From the NCBI RefSeq assembly GCF_047511655.1, contig NC_133396.1:130891490-130955489 (forward strand): DNA of 64,000 bases, written 5' to 3'. The translations under genes and the position numbers were made by a program. Of this stretch, positions 38,401 to 43,856 are shown piece by piece. This stretch comes from Castor canadensis. Its lineage: Eukaryota; Chordata; Mammalia; Rodentia; Castoridae. The notes below the pieces were generated by a model, which did no database searches, had not been told where the DNA came from, and saw only the letters and a program-made list of their open reading frames with translations. Within the stretch, counting starts at the first letter, position 1. Every line of letters starts with the position of its first letter.

Positions 38401-40488
38401 CTGCACATAAACTGGTCCCCAAACCTGAGCCGGTCCTCAAGCAGCACCTGAGACTTGCCCTCTCTCTCTGCCTCTCACACCCAGCCCAGACTCAGGGCAT
38501 CTAGGCCAAAGGATAGAGGAAACACTTGAGCTCCTCAGCACCAGTGCCCAGGACAGTGCTCCCTAATGTCCTGTCCCTCTCTGTAGCTCTCTGGGGACAA
38601 TGGGGCTAGGAGTCTAGGAGGAAGATTCTTCAGACAGAAAGACATGAACCCCAGCCACCCTGTCTGGTGGCCTGGCCACCAAGATTTCCCCAGATTGAGA
38701 GTCAATGACAAGCTGAATTGCAGGTGGCTCCTAAGCCAGGGCTAGTCCTTAAAACCCAAGGAATTATGCACCCTCATTATTTTCTATTTCCTCCTCACTT
38801 CTTGAAAAAGTCCAGAAGAATTCCCTTACCATGTGTTCTTGTTCTATTAATTCCAGAATTAACCCATAGGCTTCTTTTTCTGATTGCCGCAATCCTGAAA
38901 CCGGATGTTGTTGAAAGGAGTTTAGCTGATTATCAGATAGCCTAGTAAGGGGAGCTCTCCTCCTCCCCTCAACCCTCTATCAAGAAGGCTCAGAAACCAT
39001 CAGGAGCAGTGTGGGTGTCTGGGTTTCCAGAAGCAGCTGTTTTGGGTGTGGGCATGCAAAGCTCCATTTGTGTGGCCCCTGAAGCCACAGTGGAAGGCAG
39101 TGAGGTGAGTCTTAATGAAGAGGTTTGCAGCATCGAACATGGCCAGAGACAGAAGAACAATTAGGAAGAAAGAGACCTTCAAGTCACTCCCAGTGGCTGC
39201 AGATTTTTGACAGCTGTCCTACACTGGCTTTAAAATTCCTGGTTGTGTATGGATTAGAAACTCCAAGTAGGCCTTGGAGCCTCCCTGGTCACCTGGGGTG
39301 GTATAGCTTTCAGGGTCCATCTCCCTGAAAAGCAACCCAGGCAAACACAGAAATGGTAGGAAAAGAGCCTGCCTGCTGCAAGTGGAGTCCTGAGGGGATA
39401 AGAGAATGAAGACGCTGGCAGCACTGGGCCCCTGAAGTGACATAGGCAATGGGCCTGAGTTTAGGTTGCTGCTGGCCTTCTGCAATGTCCAGCACACCTA
39501 GCACCCCCAAAACAGGGCTTGCAGCCAAGGCACAGGGCTTAAGCCGACAGCTCTGTCATCAGACTGCTTTGACATATCAGAGCTCAGCAGTTCTCTTTCA
39601 TTAGTTCTGCAACCTTCAGACAGTTAAAGCCTCCCAACTTTGGTTTCCTCATCTGTACAGGGGAAGGTGATAGTACCAACTCTTGTTTTTGGTTAAATGA
39701 ATTAACACATGTAGGAAATAATCATGAACAAATTGAATTCCCCCACAGGGACCAATTAGGAGGAGACCGTGACCATAAACTAGAGCGATAGGCGGTGTCT
39801 CACACCAGGGAGGGGTTAGTTACAAGTGGTCAGATTCTGTACCTATTTTGAAGATAAACGGGAATAGCTGACAGACTAAATGAGAGTTTGGGAGAATGAC
39901 AGAGTCAAGAGTTTAGGGCCTGAGAAACTAGAAAGATTGAGTCGTCGCTCGTTGACTTGGGGAGCAGATCTGAGGTTGGTAATAAAGGCAGGTTCAGTTT
40001 TGAACATTTTGAGATTATCTGCTGAGCATCAAGGAGCAAATATTAATAAGCTGGACTTGAGAACCTGAAATTCAGGGCCTGCATATCTGGACAATGGGCA
40101 TCACTTAGGCACATAGATGGTGTCTAAAGATTAGCTGTGATTCTCCTGAGCAGCTAGTGGTCAGCTAGGTGAGCTTTCACCAAAATCTTAGACAATGTCC
40201 TGTCCCCAGCCCTGCTCCAGGTCACTCAGGGAGCAAGCCTGCAAAAGGGACGGGCCTGCAGAAACTAGAGCTGTGGAAGGGACAGTCAGAAGTGAGCAGA
40301 CTTTGTGCTGAGTGACCTGTCTCACAAAGGCCAGGCCATCAGCACCACTTCTGAGCCACTGCTGTTAGAAAGACGGCCCGACCCAAGGCCAACTGCTCAC
40401 CCATTAAGTTTGGCTTCCAAGAGTCACGTTCAGTGGATGGCTCGAAGGTTACTCTGTTTCCTTTTTGCTCCTTAGGATGTGGGTTCAT
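9335..40488 (-). CDS. MROH3: MROH3, maestro HEAT-like repeat protein, complete coding region (22 exons)
   Basis: Coding exons in transcript order: 40401-40488, 38830-38894, 38256-38378, 38057-38136, 37538-37667, 36669-36755, 33875-33982, 33311-33446, 32208-32296, 30468-30617, 27572-27726, 19296-19440, 18627-18802, 18028-18165, 17811-17925, 14251-14391, 13531-13707, 13050-13208, 11722-11823, 10969-11071, 10369-10428, 9463-9668. They sum to 2733 bp (910 codons plus stop) with no internal stop, and every donor/acceptor phase matches. The protein is almost entirely amphipathic helices of HEAT type. Family signatures include KNCWHNRPIFS, LGAWELLVSPETHYEGVSLL and TRAIYELLLEPSRRLEVQTF, typical of MROH proteins. 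The molecular function of the family is poorly known. It sits between INAVA and KIF21B exactly as human MROH3P does. The start Met and any 5' non-coding exons are uncertain. Confidence 0.88.
9463..9668 (-). CDS. MROH3: MROH3 exon 22 (last coding)
   Basis: Residues 843-910. It enters with two bases (CC) completing GCC after the phase-1 end of exon 21. It encodes QQTFSIHNSMYSRVCVLALR, then SMQRDPDSMVSCL, and ends KRPLRWYF-stop (TGA at 9463-9465). A nearer AG eight bases downstream would give a stop in this phase, so the upstream AG was chosen. The last 18 residues look unlike the helical body and may be lineage-specific. Confidence 0.82.
10369..10428 (-). CDS. MROH3: MROH3 exon 21
   Basis: A 60-bp exon, phase 2 bases in and 1 base out, encoding QILQTLNLEERDEIEEAYL. 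The donor is GG|GTGAGTAG (strong) and the acceptor ends ccctgtag. It lies between a helix pair in exon 20 and the final exon. Confidence 0.85.
10969..11071 (-). CDS. MROH3: MROH3 exon 20
   Basis: 103 bp, phase 0 in and 1 out. Encodes LQQKRNKALWFLKQCVGLFK and SPQVHIRQAAVWFA, a typical HEAT helix pair (residues 789-822). The donor is CAG|GTATGG and the acceptor cttacag. Confidence 0.87.
11722..11823 (-). CDS. MROH3: MROH3 exon 19
   Basis: 34 codons, phase 0. Encodes ICRLSLYYTASILGWSKLKA then VFIKKDVFIILGAL (residues 755-788). The donor is CTG|GTAAGC and the acceptor ctccccag. Confidence 0.88.
12160..12272 (-). repeat. B1-type (7SL-derived) SINE
   Basis: Antisense B1 pattern: 'ccaggctggcctggaaccctcaa', 'gcagggattacaggcatatgcc' and 'accatgcccagct' in order. 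It lies in a MROH3 intron. Confidence 0.7.
12390..12479 (+). repeat. ID-like SINE
   Basis: Carries the tRNA-like body 'cacctacctagcaagcgtaagg' then 'gagttcaaaccccagtacc', followed by a CA/A-rich tail. Confidence 0.7.
13050..13208 (-). CDS. MROH3: MROH3 exon 18
   Basis: 53 codons, phase 0. Encodes ESEDLRLLVFQIYGNLLAKV and HQVLDLVVMLVLHLKDENTD (residues 702-754), two HEAT helices. The donor is CAG|GTGAGA and the acceptor cttacccag. Confidence 0.88.
13531..13707 (-). CDS. MROH3: MROH3 exon 17
   Basis: 59 codons, phase 0. Encodes VRRLHILQPHVLSWCYSSNR and DVVMETFLTLHNLLQDLTWQ and onward to TLASFFEE (residues 643-701). The 'LQPHVLSWCYSS' phrase is characteristic of the family. The donor is GAG|GTGAAG and the acceptor ctccacag. 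Confidence 0.88.
14251..14391 (-). CDS. MROH3: MROH3 exon 16
   Basis: 47 codons, phase 0. Encodes LLQCPDVSDTVDEIATHILA and NWFKCEELVTVKLLLHLTEV (residues 596-642). The donor is TTG|GTAAAT and the acceptor cttgccag. Confidence 0.87.
15293..15338 (-). repeat. ID SINE fragment
   Basis: Antisense ID 5' half: 'tctatcactgagctacatcc' and 'ccagct', preceded by 'gctaggcatgtgc'. Confidence 0.65.
15838..16012 (+). repeat. Composite B1-ID SINE
   Basis: The B1-like left half ('catgcctgtaatcctagctac') is joined to the ID-like right half ('caagtggtcgagtccctgct' and 'gttcaaactccagt'). It matches the dominant composite SINE of this window. Confidence 0.65.
16640..17180 (+). repeat. Two adjacent MER5-like (hAT) DNA transposon relics
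   Basis: Two blocks end in phrases typical of MER5-type non-autonomous hAT elements: 'cagaggattctaacatgtagcc' with 'agaactactg', and 'ggcccaggaatctgcatttt' with 'cctaggtgatgtgatg'. Subfamily and exact ends cannot be set by eye. Confidence 0.45.
17811..17925 (-). CDS. MROH3: MROH3 exon 15
   Basis: 115 bp with one base in. Encodes CLVTKNCWHNRPIFSILIKT then LQDLDFANHLTALVFLTE (residues 557-595). The CWHNRP block is the best family signature in the gene. The donor is GAG|GTGACT. Confidence 0.9.
18028..18165 (-). CDS. MROH3: MROH3 exon 14
   Basis: 138 bp, one base in and two out. Encodes FVIKALKILMSHSGYEVLEC and YIQKLGAWELLVSPETHYEG (residues 511-556). The 'WELL-SPE-HYEG' block is conserved in MROH proteins. 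The donor is CAG|GTGAGC and the acceptor ccttcccag. Confidence 0.9.
18627..18802 (-). CDS. MROH3: MROH3 exon 13
   Basis: 176 bp, phase 0 in and two bases out. Encodes ATRAIYELLLEPSRRLEVQT, FFASLFIGLLFRLSSLMVEE and ends LTEWVEPV (residues 453-510). The donor is CAG|GTACCC and the acceptor ccctag. Confidence 0.89.
19296..19440 (-). CDS. MROH3: MROH3 exon 12
   Basis: 145 bp, one base in. Encodes GICKPWEILASFPKGYEVVM then EYLLQRLTPHLAPKEQKPSH (residues 404-452). The donor is ATT|GTATGAGG and the acceptor ctgcag. An 8.1-kb repeat-rich intron (19441-27571) precedes it in transcript order. Confidence 0.86.
20075..20439 (+). repeat. Composite B1-ID SINE with long (CA)n tail
   Basis: The B1-like part starts 'gtggttcatgtctataatcc'; the ID-like part ends 'ccctgagttcaaactcccca'. 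It is followed by an almost pure CA run (20391-20439, about 24 units), the longest microsatellite in the window. Confidence 0.7.
20600..20960 (+). repeat. Old L1 fragment
   Basis: Contains 'cttctcaacagcaacagtgg' and 'gtcaacctacaa' followed by A-rich decayed sequence. This resembles a mammalian L1M internal segment. Subfamily is unknown. Confidence 0.45.
21248..21349 (+). repeat. ID-like SINE
   Basis: Carries 'ggctcaagtggtagagaacc', 'gtctagcaagtgtaag' and 'gttcaaaccccagtgctgcc' with an A-rich tail. A short internal duplication (agcaagtgtaag) is visible. Confidence 0.65.
22260..22445 (-). repeat. GAGTG/TGTG-rich tract plus antisense ID SINE
   Basis: A GT-purine simple repeat occupies 22260-22372. 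It abuts an antisense ID-like body: 'gatcaaacctcaggtccttg', 'aggcaagagctgtactact' and 'gagacacctagcc'. Confidence 0.6.
22850..22938 (+). repeat. ID SINE with (CA)n tail
   Basis: Good match to the ID start 'ggctggggatgtagctcagt' and the box B region 'gggttcaattgccagca', then a CA run to 22938. Confidence 0.75.
23035..23310. repeat. Antisense ID-like SINE followed by sense B1 with (CA)n tail
   Basis: At 23048-23128 the antisense ID-like body reads 'ggggtttgaattcaggacc'. At 23158-23285 a sense B1 reads 'gccaggcatgctggtgcata' and 'gagaccagctgggctacata'. CA repeats fill the B1 tail to about 23307. Confidence 0.7.
24527..24613 (+). repeat. ID SINE nested in L1
   Basis: Starts 'gggctggggatgtagctcat' and ends 'gagtttgatccccagttcc' with a poly(A) tail. 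It interrupts the L1 and is therefore younger. Confidence 0.75.
25608..25730 (+). repeat. ID-like SINE nested in L1, with (GT)n
   Basis: Carries 'gctcaagtggcagagtgcct' and 'ccctgagttcaaaccccagt', then a GT run (about 25690-25725). Confidence 0.75.
26008..26096 (+). repeat. ID-like SINE nested in L1
   Basis: Carries 'agcacctgcctagcaagcac' and 'ccctgagtttgaatcccg' with a poly(A) tail. L1 sequence resumes after it. Confidence 0.7.
26897..27112 (+). repeat. B1-like composite SINE
   Basis: Two B1-like monomers in tandem: 'gctgggtgcagtggctcaag', then 'gggcatggtggtacatgcct', with 'gacccaatctcaaaaataa' at the end. Confidence 0.65.
27572..27726 (-). CDS. MROH3: MROH3 exon 11
   Basis: 155 bp, phase 0 in and two bases out. 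Encodes VSEIIQYIYTHLSYIRDTTA and QSTVKKVFYLLIQSYPDEVI (residues 353-403). The donor is GAA|GTAAGC and the acceptor cgtttcag. Confidence 0.88.
28190..28287 (-). repeat. ID-like SINE
   Basis: Antisense: a T-rich tail, then 'agtactagggtttgaactca' and 'ggtgctctaccactggagcc'. Confidence 0.7.
28510..29306 (+). repeat. L1 3'-end relic with nested composite SINE and flanking antisense SINE
   Basis: L1-type sequence ('cagccatcccaccactatac', 'gatgaataaagaaaatgtgg') is interrupted by a composite SINE at about 28793-28990. It resumes with 'aatagattttaaatattctc'. An antisense ID-like SINE fills 29219-29306. Confidence 0.6.
30012..30125 (+). repeat. Degenerate pyrimidine-rich hexamer repeat
   Basis: About 110 bases built from imperfect copies of 'tctgtgtctacatc'/'catgtccttgtc'-type units. 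It is a decayed simple repeat in a MROH3 intron. Confidence 0.5.
30468..30617 (-). CDS. MROH3: MROH3 exon 10
   Basis: 50 codons, phase 0. Encodes FFRKYLTPTERADVIMLAME and NIRAASKVLRMILKSAIPEI (residues 303-352), a HEAT helix pair. The donor is AAG|GTAGCC and the acceptor cttccttag. Confidence 0.87.
31362..31573 (+). repeat. Composite B1-ID SINE
   Basis: 'gtggctcacacctgtaatcc' starts the B1-like half. 'gagttcaaaccccagtacca' and an A-run end the ID-like half. Confidence 0.75.
32208..32296 (-). CDS. MROH3: MROH3 exon 9
   Basis: 89 bp, two bases in. Encodes SKHKTEIMLKELQKHFRREW and FASMQDLTL (residues 273-302). The donor is CTG|GTAACC and the acceptor ends ggattggag. That acceptor has a modest pyrimidine tract and is fixed by phase with exon 8. 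Confidence 0.83.
32588..32796 (+). repeat. Composite B1-ID SINE
   Basis: Same organisation as the copy near 31.4 kb: a B1-like start 'gctcacgcttgtaatcctag' and an ID-like end 'ctgagttcaagttccagtac' with a poly(A). Confidence 0.75.
33311..33446 (-). CDS. MROH3: MROH3 exon 8
   Basis: 136 bp, phase 0 in and one base out. Encodes NMMLFSLSGKLMGILGLFCV and EALHYLFKILVLQR (residues 228-272). The donor is GAA|GTAAGTG (strong) and the acceptor cctggtag. Confidence 0.87.
33875..33982 (-). CDS. MROH3: MROH3 exon 7
   Basis: 36 codons, phase 0. Encodes IILPWLTLSDKVYEKTRALG and TISRLLRFACNFPELS (residues 192-227). The donor is TCG|GTGAGTG and the acceptor ctgtccag. Confidence 0.88.
34157..34384 (+). repeat. 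Composite B1-ID SINE
   Basis: Begins 'ccagtggctcatgcctgtaa' and ends 'ctgagttcaaaccccagtac'. Typical member of the local SINE family. Confidence 0.75.
34395..34990 (+). repeat. L1 3'-end relic
   Basis: Contains L1 3' phrases in order: 'tgcattgctggtcaaaccct', 'tatggcagctttatttgtaa', 'tatggatgactgtcaaaccc' and a terminal 'gtaaattataccttcag'. Confidence 0.65.
35058..35192 (+). repeat. ID-like SINE plus abutting antisense B1 fragment
   Basis: The ID-like body (35058-35145) includes 'ccctgagttcaaaccccagt'. It abuts 'caagtagctaggattatagg', the reverse complement of a B1-like start. Confidence 0.65.
35470..35808 (-). repeat. Antisense composite SINE
   Basis: An ID-like half ('ggcaagtgctttaccccttg') followed by two B1-like halves ('gagatagggtctcactttat', 'gtagctaggattacagcc'). 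It is the reverse orientation of the local composite family. Confidence 0.7.
36669..36755 (-). CDS. MROH3: MROH3 exon 6
   Basis: 29 codons, phase 0. Encodes TAQALDDMLQALTMDDLCPN and MLILEKFIE (residues 163-191). The donor is GAG|GTAAGC and the acceptor cttatcag. Confidence 0.87.
37118..37208 (-). repeat. Antisense ID SINE
   Basis: 'gcaagcgctttaccactaag' then 'ctacaccccaagtcc', preceded by a T-rich tail. Confidence 0.65.
37538..37667 (-). CDS. MROH3: MROH3 exon 5
   Basis: 130 bp, one base in. Encodes QVKPPFHLSQKLDLVTAGIS and VFSLPLIVPSLDRRDSASLY (residues 119-162). Of two overlapping AGs the upstream one (ccccccag) is required by the phase of exon 4. The donor is CAG|GTAATC. Confidence 0.86.
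38057..38136 (-). CDS. MROH3: MROH3 exon 4 (weak donor)
   Basis: 80 bp, phase 0 in and two bases out. Encodes TFLLEESTEILDNNVRQQAM and LCTVAL (residues 93-118). The only donor that keeps the frame is AAG|GTTCCT, which departs from consensus at +3, +4 and +5. The acceptor is cttctag. If the intron were retained, the frame would stay open to a stop at 37864. Confidence 0.8.
38256..38378 (-). CDS. MROH3: MROH3 exon 3
   Basis: 41 codons, phase 0. Encodes SKVDKMNFLRALETLSGAVR and DYYPKTILAKKIE (residues 52-92). The donor is GAG|GTAGGA and the acceptor ctcctag. Confidence 0.86.
38830..38894 (-). CDS. MROH3: MROH3 exon 2
   Basis: 65 bp, two bases in. Encodes LRQSEKEAYGLILELIEQEH and M (residues 30-51 including the split codon). 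The donor is ATG|GTAAGG and the acceptor ggtttcag. Confidence 0.84.
39530..39722 (+). repeat. MIR SINE relic
   Basis: 'ggtttcctcatctgtacagg' and 'gttaaatgaattaacacatg' in the correct MIR order. Confidence 0.65.
40401..40488 (-). CDS. MROH3: MROH3 exon 1 (first coding)
   Basis: Starts at ATG 40486-40488 and encodes MNPHPKEQKGNRVTFEPSTE then RDSWKPNLM plus one base. The donor is GG|GTGAGC. The frame stays open upstream of this ATG and a weak AG lies immediately before it, so an upstream exon is possible. A candidate upstream donor (CAG|GTAAAG) lies at 41515-41516 but could not be confirmed. The start is the least certain part of the gene model. Confidence 0.65.
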
Positions 40489-42139
40489 CTGTATGTGCTG
40501 AGCACCAGCCTGCAGCTTGTGATGAGAACAGCAGCCGGGCCTGCCGGGAGATGGGCCTTCCTAGGAATGCAGTTTCTGCACTCAAATGGGGAGGCTGCAG
40601 GAGGAAAGGGGGCGTGGGATGTAGCTCAGTGGTAGCACTTGCCTAGCATGGGTCAAGGTCCTGGGGTTGATCCCAGCATTGGAAAAAAAATGAAAATAAA
40701 ACAAAAAAACTACAAGAAAAGCAATGGGCTTAGCAGTGCCTGTGCTGGGCCCCGCAGTCAACTTCCCACTTCCTCCCCGTGGGAAGATGCAGGACCCTCT
40801 GAAGGACCCTGATTCCTCCTGACTTGTCCAGGAGACTTCCATCACAGATCTCCCTGTGTAGGGACACCTCAGGCTCCAGCTGACTTTTAGGACACAGTGT
40901 CCATCTCTCTGCTTCTGGAAGTCTTCAGTTTAAATCCTGAGGTTACTTTTTCCAGAGGCTTCTGTCCTCATGCCTTAATTCATAGTCCTACTTCTGCCCC
41001 AGGGTAGTGGAGCTAAGCACCCCACATCTGTTCCTCCTGGACGTGGTCCAGGGAAATGTGCTCGTGGACCAGAAACTGCTGCCCAATCCGGTCCCCAGAT
41101 GGGCACAACCCACTGCTGGCTATTCTTAGAAGAACTTCCCCTGTCTCCCTTGGTCTCCCCTTCAGTTCAGCTTGTTTCTGGGCTGTTGCTGGAGCACTGT
41201 CTCCTCAGACAGGCCATCCCCTGGGAACTGGCAGATACCTGGTCAAGACTTCCCTAGGCCTAACTCGTAACAACTGTCTAAAATACAAAACCAAGCACCT
41301 CACTACCCACAATCCATTGTGAAGTCAAAGATGCTCGAGTCTGAGTTCAGGGTCCTGGACCTATCTCCCGTCCCCGCCCAACCCCACACCCCGCCCCAGC
41401 ATGAAGCACCCCAGGCCTGTGTGGCCAGGCCCCTGAGGGGTCACCCTCACACAGAACCCCCACCTCTGACCCTTCCTTGGCTGTGGAGAGGGACAGTCAG
41501 GCAGAGACTCCTTTACCTGACACCTGGCCTGCTTGCCTCAGACCTAGGCTACAGGCCTCTCCCGATGGCTCCAGGGGGCGCTGTGCTCCTGGGCCCTGAG
41601 CACCCCCTACAGGGCAACCACAGAACTGCTCCAGTTAGAGCTACCACCCCGACCCCTGGTGGAGGGAGGGGCCTTGTGGAGAGCCCCTCCCCATCACCAG
41701 AGGAAGGCCTGTTTTCCAGCCATGGGGAAGGGCTGGCTTCCCATAAGCCCCTGCTCTGGGCAGCCAAGAGCTCCAGGAGAGGCTTGATGAGCTGAAGACT
41801 TAGCCGTGCCCATCTCTAATCCCTGCCTAGCAATGGCTTAGCTGGAGCCATAGCTGAGGCTGCTGCAAAGTCCCATCCTTGGGGAAGTGACATGGAAAGC
41901 CCAGAGCTGCCTTCCCAAGAAATCTCAGGGAGCTTCACAGGAGTGGTGCTGGCTTCCCTCCTGTCAGGGAAGCAGCCAAAGAGCCTCCCTCTGCCACCCC
42001 ACCCATCCCACCCACTCTCCAGAGACCTTATCAGACCAGCTGGAAAGGCCAGGCAACTTGGTCACCTTGGATGGACACCCTGAGGGGCTGGGCAGTCTCT
42101 ATTCAGAAAACTTGGCACAAAACACCCTTCATCCTCAGC
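40489..42139. other. Spacer between MROH3 start and INAVA 3' end
   Basis: Holds one ID SINE (40608-40690). The rest is unique, GC-moderate sequence expected to contain the MROH3 promoter. No CpG island or TATA box was recognised. A possible minus-strand donor at 41515 (CAG|GTAAAG) could mark a non-coding MROH3 exon. A 158-codon plus-strand frame at 41319-41795 has no supporting features. Confidence 0.5.
40608..40690 (+). repeat. ID SINE
   Basis: 'gggatgtagctcagtggtag', 'cttgcctagcatgggtcaag' and 'ggttgatcccagcattgg' with an A-rich tail. Close to the ID consensus. Confidence 0.75.
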
Positions 42140-43856
42140 TAGGTCAATCACAAAGAACAGGCTTTATTGGGACAGATGCACAGTTCCAGTCCTGCAGCTG
42201 CGGGCCAGCCACTCTGCAACTGCAGCCAGTGTTATGTAGGACCAATAAGTTAATGTGAAGAATACTCAGGTGTCAGGGAGGTGACGATGCTCAGAAGTCT
42301 CCCAGCCCAGCTCCACCAGGAGCTCTGGGCTCCAGGGAAGACATGGGGAGTGGGAGTTGTATGCTGGGGAAGGAGCTCAGAGACAAACCGAAGTAGAATG
42401 TTCAAGCATAATGGGGGAGAGTGGAGCCCAGAGTGGGGGTACTGCAGGATGTGGTAAGTGCACCTCGAGAGAAACACCACATGCATCCCTTCAGGCTTCC
42501 CTCTTCTCCCCTAGATCCCTCCCACCTTCTGCAATAGGCCACAGCACTTTCTTCCAGGTGGGAGAGCTGCACCATTTGATCAGGCATCAATTCTTGGAAC
42601 CATATGCTATAGTCATAGCAGTCTCTATTCCAGTCCAGGGATCCTGAAGGGGAGAGTTCTGTCCAGGCAAAATCGGAATGCAGCTCTCCCTACCCCTCTG
42701 ACTTGCTTCCTCATTGAGGCAAGACCCCTACTTGGGCATATGATCTGGAAGCATAGAGGCCTTAGGACCAGCAGCCAAGGCTGATCAGTGTCTCAGCTTG
42801 CCCCATCCTAGCAGCTGGGACAATTCTTGAGTGCCTCTAAAACAACCTGGCATTTCTGCAGGGCTCAGGAGGGCACATTCACTGGTGTATACAAATAAGG
42901 GCTTTCTCAGCAGAAGCATGGTTGGACAGGGAACAGAAGGAGAAGGAACTGCCTCTTCCACATGCCACAAAAGTGTTGCCTTTCCAAAAATATTTGCAAA
43001 GTAATGTTTTTTAGGACCAAGATGCAAAGATTTAGAAGGAGGGGTAGGCCAGCTGGCCACCCTCACATTGCCCAAAGGTGGTTGTCCAAGGGTGAGTTTC
43101 TCCCCACCCTTGGCAGGCCAGCCCTCCGCCCAGAACCCCAGGTGACAATCTACTGCAGCCCTACACTCTAGGCTCAGGGGTCTGGGAGCACAAGGGCATG
43201 GAGAGAGAATAGTGTTTGGGGTCCCTAAAGGGATTTCTGGGATCTGGAAAACAGCAGGGTCCAGGAAGGTAAGACTCCACCAGGATACACTGAACCTTAC
43301 CCTACTACTTGGTGTGCATCACAGAGCACATAGAAAGGGGAGGGAGAGTCTCCCCCACCCTGTGGTACCCAGAGACCTGGGAAAGGGGGACAAGTCCTAT
43401 GCACAAGTGTGTGACATGTCCAACCCCAGCAATAAGGGACCAGGAGGGTCAAGAGTTTCTCTTTCTCCGAAACAGAGTACAGTGTCTGAGGAATCCCAAG
43501 GTGGCCCTCTCTGCCACTTGTCTTGCATAAGGAGACAAATGCTGTCAGTCAGACCAGCCGGGCCTTAAGTCCAAGAGTCCAAACTCTGGGGGATAAATCC
43601 AAATCATATTATAGGGACCTTGAAGACAAATCACAGATATAAATCCTCAGGTCAGGGCTTCTGAAAACATATGTGTTAAAAAAAAAAAGAAAGAAAGGTT
43701 GAGTGTTGGTATAGGATCAAAAAACAAAAAAAGTTTCAGCTCCAGGTCATCGGCCTGCGATGGGGTGAGGGAGCTGAAGGAAGCACTCAAAAGGTGAGGG
43801 GTCTCAGCCCCAGTCCCACTAGGAAACAGTCTTTTCCAGCGGTGGCAGAGGCACAG
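42140..43856 (-). other. INAVA: INAVA 3' UTR
   Basis: About 1.7 kb from the stop (43857-43859) to the AATAAA at 42163-42168 (minus strand). It contains an A-rich tract near 43679 (T-rich on the mRNA strand). No SINE was seen inside it. Confidence 0.75.

Noticed and set aside
41319-41795. Plus-strand open frame of 158 codons in the INAVA-MROH3 spacer
   Set aside because: Pro-rich low-complexity translation with no splice or promoter context and no family resemblance.
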